This document shows positions 57,981 through 64,000 of a DNA stretch of 64,000 nucleotides, piece by piece; position 1 is the first letter of the stretch, and each line of letters opens with the position of its first letter. The stretch is taken from assembly GCA_945910005.1 (NCBI GenBank), contig OX246746.1:44465468-44529467 (forward strand), written 5' to 3'. A program made the translations under genes and the position numbers. The notes under the pieces are model-generated. The model worked only from the letters and a program-made list of their open reading frames with translations, searched no databases and was not told the origin of the DNA. The DNA is from Isoperla grammatica (Eukaryota > Arthropoda > Insecta > Plecoptera > Perlodidae).

Positions 57981-60900
57981 GTTGGGGCACTCTAATGAAA
58001 CTCATTAGGTTAGACCTATCATCCACACATGTTTGCACTCTTAAGTGTATGTTAGGGCACTCTAATGAAACTCATCAGGTAAGACCTATCATCCACACAT
58101 GTTTGCACTCTTGAGTGTATGTTGGTGCTCTCTAATGTAACTCATTAGGTTAGACCTATCATCCACACATGTTTGCACTCTTGAGTGTATGTTAGGGCAC
58201 TCTAATGAAACTCATTAGGTTAGACCTATCATCCACACATGTTTGCGCTCTTGAGTGTATGTTAGGGCACTCTAATGTAACTCATCAGGTTAGACCTATC
58301 ATCCACACATGTTTGCGCTCTTGAGTGAATGTTGGGGCACTCTAATGTAACTCATCAGGTTAGACCTATCATCCACACATGTTTGCACTCTTGAGTGTAT
58401 GTTGGTGCTCTCTAATGTAACTCATTAGGTTAGACCTATCATCCACACATGTTTGCACTCTTGAGTGTATGTTAGGGCTCTCTAATGTAACTCATTAGGT
58501 TAGACCTATCATCCACACATGTTTGCGCTCTTGAGTGTATGTTGGTGCTCTCTAATGTAACTCATCAGGTTAGACCTATCATCCACACATGTTTGCACTC
58601 TTGAGTGTATGTTGGTGCTCTCTAATGTAACTCATTAGGTTAGACCTATCATCCACACATGTTTGCACTCTTGAGTGTATGTTGGTGCTCTCTAATGTAA
58701 CTCATCAGGTAAGACCTATCATCCACACATGTTTGCGCTCTTGAGTGTATGTTGGTGCTCTCTAATGTAACTCATCAGGTTAGACCTATCATCCACACAT
58801 GTTTGCACTCTTGAGTGTATGTTGGTGCTCTCTAATGTAACTCATCAGGTTAGACCTATCATCCACACATGTTTGCACTCTTGAGTGTATGTTAGGGCAC
58901 TCTAATGAAACTCATTAGGTTAGACCTATCATCCACACATGTTTGCACTCTTGAGTGTATGTTGGTGCTCTCTAATGTAACTCATCAGGTTAGACCTATC
59001 ATCCACACATGTTTGCGCTCTTGAGTGTATGTTGGTGCTCTCTAATGTAACTCATCAGGTTAGACCTATCATCCACACATGTTTGCACTCTTGAGTGTAT
59101 GTTGGTGCTCTCTAATGTAACTCATTAGGTTAGACCTATCATCCACACATGTTTGCACTCTTGAGTGTATGTTGGTGCTCTCTAATGTAACTCATCAGGT
59201 AAGACCTATCATCCACACATGTTTGCGCTCTTGAGTGTATGTTGGTGCTCTCTAATGTAACTCATCAGGTTAGACCTATCATCCACACATGTTTGCACTC
59301 TTGGGTGTATGTTGGTGCTCTCTAATGTAACTCATTAGGTTAGACCTATCATCCACACATGTTTGCACTCTTGAGTGTATGTTGGTGCTCTCTAATGTAA
59401 CTCATTAGGTTAGACCTATCATCCACACATGTTTGCACTCTTGAGTGTATGTTGGTGCTCTCTAATGTAACTCATTAGGTTAGACCTATCATCCACACAT
59501 GTTTGCACTCTTGAGTGAATGTTGGGGCACTCTAATGAAACTCATTAGGTTAGACCTATCATCCACACATGTTTGCGCTCTTGAGTGTATGTTAGGGCAC
59601 TCTAATGTAACTCATCAGGTTAGACCTATCATCCACACATGTTTGCACTCTTGAGTGTATGTTGGTTCTCTCTAATGTAACTTATTAGGTTAGACCTATC
59701 ATCCAAACATGTTTGCACTCTTGAGTGTATGTTGGTGCTCTCTAATGTAACTCATCAGGTTAGACCTATCATCCACACATGTTTGCACTCTTGAGTGTAT
59801 GTTGGTGCTCTCTAATGTAACTCATTAGGTTAGACCTATCATCCACACATGTTTGCACTCTTGAGTGTATGTTGGTGCTCTCTAATGTAACTCATTAGGT
59901 TAGACCTATCATCCACACATGTTTGCACTCTTGAGTGTATGTTGGTGCTCTCTAATGTAACTCATTAGGTTTGACCTATCATCCACACATGTTTGCACTC
60001 TTGAGTGTATGTTAGGGCTCTCTAATGTAACTCATTAGGTTAGACCTATCATCCACACATGTTTGCACTCTTGAGTGTATGTTGGTGCTCTCTAATGTAA
60101 CTCATTAGGTTTGACCTATCATCCACACATGTTTGCACTCTTGAGTGTATGTTAGGGCTCTCTAATGTAACTCATTAGGTTTGACCTATCATCCACACAT
60201 GTTTGCACTCTTGAGTGTATGTTAGGGCACTCTAATGTAACTCATCAGGTTAGACCTATCATCCACACATGTTTGCACTCTTGAGTGTATGTTGGTTCTC
60301 TCTAATGTAACTCATTAGGTTAGACCTATCATCCACACATGTTTGCAGTCTTGAGTGTATGTTGGTGCTCTCTAATGTAACTCATCAGGTTAGACCTATC
60401 ATCCACACATGTTTGCACTCTTGAGTGTATGTTGGTGCTCTCTAATGTAACTCATTAGGTTAGACCTATCATCCACACATGTTTGCACTCTTGAGTGTAT
60501 GTTGGTGCTCTCTAATGTAACTCATTAGGTTATACCTATCATCCACACATGTTTGCACTCTTGAGTGTATGTTGGTGCTCTCTAATGTAACTCATTAGGT
60601 TAGACCTATCATCCACACATGTTTGCACTCTTGAGTGTATGTTAGGGCACTCTAATGTAACTCATTAGGTTTGACCTATCATCCACACATGTTTGCACTC
60701 TTGAGTGTATGTTAGGGCTCTCTAATGTAACTCATTAGGTTAGACCTATCATCCACACATGTTTGCGCTCTTGAGTGTATGTTAGGGCACTCTAATGTAA
60801 CTCATCAGGTTAGACCTATCATCCACACATGTTTGCACTCTTGAGTGTATGTTGGTGCTCTCTAATGTAACTCATTAGGTTAGACCTATCATCCACACAT

Positions 60901-61398
60901 GTTTGCACTCTTGAGTGTATGTTGGTGCTCTCTAATGTAACTCATTAGGTTAGACCTATCATCCACACATGTTTGCACTCTTGAGTGAATGTTGGTGCTT
61001 TCTAATGTAACTCATTAGGTTAGACCTATCATCCACACATGTTTGCGCTCTTGAGTGTATGTTAGGGCACTCTAATGTAACTCATCAGGTTAGACCTATC
61101 ATCCACACATGTTTGCACTCTTGAGTGTATGTTGGTGCTCTCTAATGTAACTCATCAGGTTAGACCTATCATCCACACATGTTTGCGCTCTTGAGTGTAT
61201 GTTGGTGCTCTCTAATGTAACTCATTAGGTTAGACCTATCATCCACACATGTTTGCGCTCTTGAGTGTATGTTGGTGCTCTCTTATGTAACTCATCAGGT
61301 TAGACCTATCATCCACACATGTTTGCACTCTTGAGTGAATGTTGGTGCTTTCTAATGTAACTCATTAGGTTAGACCTATCATCCACACATGTTTGCAC
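57981..61398. repeat. 70-bp minisatellite, about 48.8 copies, no indels
   Basis: Unit contains ATCCACACATGTTTGCACTC at exact 70-bp steps from 58,021 to 61,381. Several two-state sites are reshuffled between units: GTTGGTGCTC/GTTAGGGCAC, CTCATTAGG/CTCATCAGG, TTTGCACTC/TTTGCGCTC, GGTTAGACC/GGTTTGACC/GGTAAGACC. Confidence 0.98.
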
Positions 61399-61430
61399 GG
61401 CTGATGTCACTCAAGAGTATATTTGCATTC

Positions 61431-61695
61431 CACCAAGCAGTTAGACCACCGAGCAGTTAGACCACCGAGCAGTTAGACCACCGAGCAGTTAGACCACCAA
61501 GCAGTTAGACCACCAAGCAGTTAGACCACCAAGCAGTTAGACCACCGAGCAGTTAGACCACCGAGCAGTTAGACCACCGAGCAGTTAGACCACCGAGCAG
61601 TTAGACCACCGAGCAGTTAGACCACCGAGCAGTTAGACCACCGAGCAGTTAGATCACCGAGCAGTTAGACCACCGAGCAGTTAGACCACCGAGCA
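61431..61695. repeat. 16-bp tandem repeat, about 16.6 copies
   Basis: Unit GAGCAGTTAGACCACC with an A/G variant (CCAAGC or CCGAGC). Begins 32 bp after the 70-bp array. Units 4-6 and the first carry A. Confidence 0.96.
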
Positions 61696-62582
61696 TGTAA
61701 ACGACGCAACGAGACGAGGTACTTTCAAGTAAACACTTCGGTCCATTTATCTGACTGTCAAGTTGATCCTCAACACTTTCTCTGTATGGGATTGTGAAGG
61801 TTTTCAAGCGAAAATGAAAAATTCACATGGTAACTTTAATGTTCAAGCATAAAGTTATGGAAACTCGTAAACAGCTGTTCGAAATAAATGTTGTGGCTAT
61901 GCCGAAATTTATTATCGACGTCTGGTAGTGACTATAGCCGGCCTTCACCTTCGTCGCTCAGATTCAGGTAAGTCCTTGTATTGCGAGGTTCACATTTCTT
62001 GTTGTTTCATTTTGTATTGTAAGTTATTGTTCATAGTGAACACGCTATTTACTTGATCTTTGATTTAGCTTGTACATATTTCGAGAAACAGCAGATTGAA
62101 TCAGATTAGAATTTGAGAAAGTGAAATTAAAATTATTTCTCGCTGCATTGTTGCATCGATCGTTATTATCCTGCAGTATTGATGAAAGATACTTGCTTGC
62201 TACTTACTGATGAGCATTCTTCGGAGTCCGAGTCCATGGTTAGGCCTACGATTGCTGCACTTCGCTACAGATAATAGACTGCACTGTTGTGATAGTGACT
62301 AGTGAGTCTCTCTCTGATAGAGCGATGCGGCCGCTGGTTGGCAGACACAATTAGATGACAATACGTCAGTCACCGTAGGCAACTCAAGCAGCACCGATCA
62401 ATCAAATACTATTTCAAGCGTTTCTCCATAACAATTCAATTTGTTTTTTCTATAATATTTTATGCTTGCATATCGCACTTATTAGAGGCCATATTCTAAA
62501 TACATGTCCACACGAATTGAAATGAATACCAATAAATTAATGGAAGACAATACATGCAATGCATGCTTTATAGTTTCTAGTG
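61696..62582. other. Intergenic DNA, nothing recognised
   Basis: No supported gene or element. Confidence 0.5.
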
Positions 62583-62610
62583 CTGTGGTTCTCCGCCGGT
62601 GGGTCGCGAC
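62583..62610 (+). mobile_element. hAT (Charlie-like) left terminus
   Basis: CTGTGGTTCTCCGCCGGTGG then GTCGCGAC closely matches the common CAGTGGTTCTCAACC hAT terminus. No inverse end was found downstream, so only a remnant is supported. Confidence 0.5.
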
Positions 62611-63150
62611 GTGTGTGTGTGTGGGGGGGGGGGGGGGGGGGAGGGCGTCTCAACGTGACGATTTTCGATAATTTACAGTCAAATTTCCAAGTTTACAAAT
62701 CTAGAAGGATCAACTTCAAATTTAATATAACAATGTTTTATTATATCCCTTGCTCGCTTTCCCTTACAGCAACGTGTTGGAACGGGCCGGCCATAGCTAG
62801 AGGCATTTGGTATATTGCCCCCCCCCCCCCCCCCCGCCCCCCCCCCCTCTGGAGGAACGGAGAATTTAAGTCATCTTTTGGAAGCTTACGCCACTTAGGG
62901 CCGATATATTATTGTACATATCATTATTGCATTGGTTCGATATTCTCAATAATATCCTCATGTTCGTTCCGCTCGATGCTCTATAGTCATAGTCTGTACC
63001 CGTTTCTAACATATTATAATATAGCCAGTCTATACTTACAATGTTTTTTCCTCCCACTTTCCCCTAAATTATATTTTTTAATCATCCTTCATATCTCAAA
63101 ATTTGACTCGAAGACTTTTCACTAGTTTTCCTCCTTGAAATGATTACTGT
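62611..63150. other. G/C foldback and intergenic DNA
   Basis: (GT)n followed by a G run of 18 or so (62,612-62,641), then about 175 bp later C runs (62,818-62,847) broken by one G. After it CTTACGCCACTT (62,886) resembles a decayed hAT right end. The 181-residue frame across this region is low-complexity and not called. Confidence 0.55.
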
Positions 63151-63550
63151 TCTGGTATCACAACGTTTGATAGCAACACCACATCTCAACCACGTGTTAC
63201 TCTTGGGACACCCCCTATAATCATATTGTCTCTGGTATCACAACGTTTGATAGCAACACCACATCTCAACCACGTGTTACTCTTGGGACACCCCCTATAA
63301 TCATATTGTCTCTGGTATCACAACGTTTGATAGCAACACCACATCTCAACCACGTGTTACTCTTGGGACACCCCCTATAATCATATTGTCTCTGGTATCA
63401 CAACGTTTGATAGCAACACCACATCTCAACCACGTGTTACTCTTGGGACACCCCCTATAATCATATTGTCTCTGGTATCACAACGTTTGATAGCAACACC
63501 ACATCTCAACCACGTGTTACTCTTGGGACACCCCCTATAATCATATTGTC
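63151..63550. repeat. 80-bp minisatellite, 5 identical copies
   Basis: Units start at 63,151, 63,231, 63,311, 63,391 and 63,471 with TCTGGTATCACAACGTTTGA. I see no difference between the five. Each contains one CACGTG. Confidence 0.98.
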
Positions 63551-63795
63551 TCTGCTTTACAGTCCTGCTTGAAACAATCCAGCGGGAAAATATAAATATC
63601 ATTTGATTATTTTCTATGTTGAAAGTTTAGGGATGTATTTTTATCCCACAGGTATTTTTATCCAACCCTATACATTTTTATTTAAAAAAAGATTTTATCC
63701 TTATAAAAAAGCATGCTTCTATATTATATGAGCCTTACATAAAAAATAGTACAACCAGAGAGGCTGTTTGAACTAGTGAATCAATATAATGATTC

Positions 63796-63995
63796 TACGC
63801 TGTAGTGTTATTGAGTGAGACTCTAATAATGAAGGTTTTGGGTCAGATTCCCGCTAATGTAAATCCTGACTGAAGGCTTCATATAATGTTTTCCTCAGTC
63901 ATTAGGTGATGAATGCTGGGACTTAATCCGTTAAGTATTTCCCTCCAAACAACTGGAATACCCTAATAAACCTACAGTATTTCTCAAGTAGTACG
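63796..63995 (+). mobile_element. tRNA-derived SINE, decayed
   Basis: Head eroded (GTCAGATTCCCGC in place of the B box). Body CCTGACTGAAGGC, GTTTTCCTCAGTCAT, GATGAATGCTGGGACTTAA and CCCTAATAAACCTA. Ends at or near the window edge. Confidence 0.75.
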
Positions 63996-64000
63996 TAGTA

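Noticed and set aside
62580..63125. 181-residue plus-strand frame
   Set aside because: Runs through a hAT-like end, a G tract encoding poly-Gly and a C tract encoding poly-Pro; no domain.

Overview
This is animal nuclear DNA, not a prokaryotic or plasmid region. It holds non-LTR retrotransposons, tRNA-derived SINEs with Pol III boxes, hAT-like and foldback MITEs, long microsatellites and very large minisatellite arrays. There is no operon-like gene packing and no recognisable host protein-coding gene. The element families (Dong/R4-type, CR1-type and Jockey-type LINEs, plus an arthropod-like SINE body) suggest a protostome invertebrate. I cannot name the species or even the phylum safely. By my own tally about 23-24 kb (some 37%) is tandem repeat.

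Layout. 1-4,104: composite hexamer/minisatellite array. 4-11 kb: intergenic DNA with a TTA tract, a 71-bp array, and a minus-strand LINE 3' end abutting an ATT tract. 11.3-15.6 kb: three unrelated arrays in a row, each with a 61-bp unit. 16-19 kb: G/C foldbacks and a 140-bp MITE. 19.2-20.9 kb: a 5'-truncated Dong-like LINE and a decayed relative, both next to TAA tracts. 22.6-24.6 kb: diverged duplication, a hAT-type element with an exact 8-bp target duplication, and a foldback MITE. 24.6-27.7 kb: 82-bp array. 28.5-29.3 kb: perfect ATAC tetranucleotide tract running into a SINE. 31.2-32.7 kb: 80/81-bp array. 32.9-38.3 kb: the centrepiece, a diverged LINE tail, a TAA tract, a full-length Dong-like LINE with an uninterrupted 1,169-residue ORF, and another TAA tract. 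39.4-41.1 kb: CR1-like LINE relic, a 200-bp assembly gap and a hAT-like element. 42.2-43.4 kb: decamer array. 44-49.7 kb: MITEs and two SINE families. 50.1-53.7 kb: exactly 50 units of 72 bp. 54-57.6 kb: a duplicated repeat block with nested SINEs and a Jockey-like LINE insertion. 58-61.7 kb: a 70-bp array and a 16-bp array. 62.6-64 kb: hAT-like end, G/C foldback, five 80-bp units, SINE.

How the parts work together. The only apparently functional protein is the LINE ORF: Myb-like DNA-binding N terminus, reverse transcriptase, CCHC knuckle and a restriction-like endonuclease. Five LINE pieces in the window lie directly against TAA/TTA tracts, so the element family appears to home to (TAA)n. 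The LINE 3' UTR and the abundant tRNA-derived SINE share a motif of about 50 nt, which hints that the SINE uses, or descends from, LINE 3' sequence. Many of the long frames that can be read are products of repeat units whose length is a multiple of three, and are not genes.
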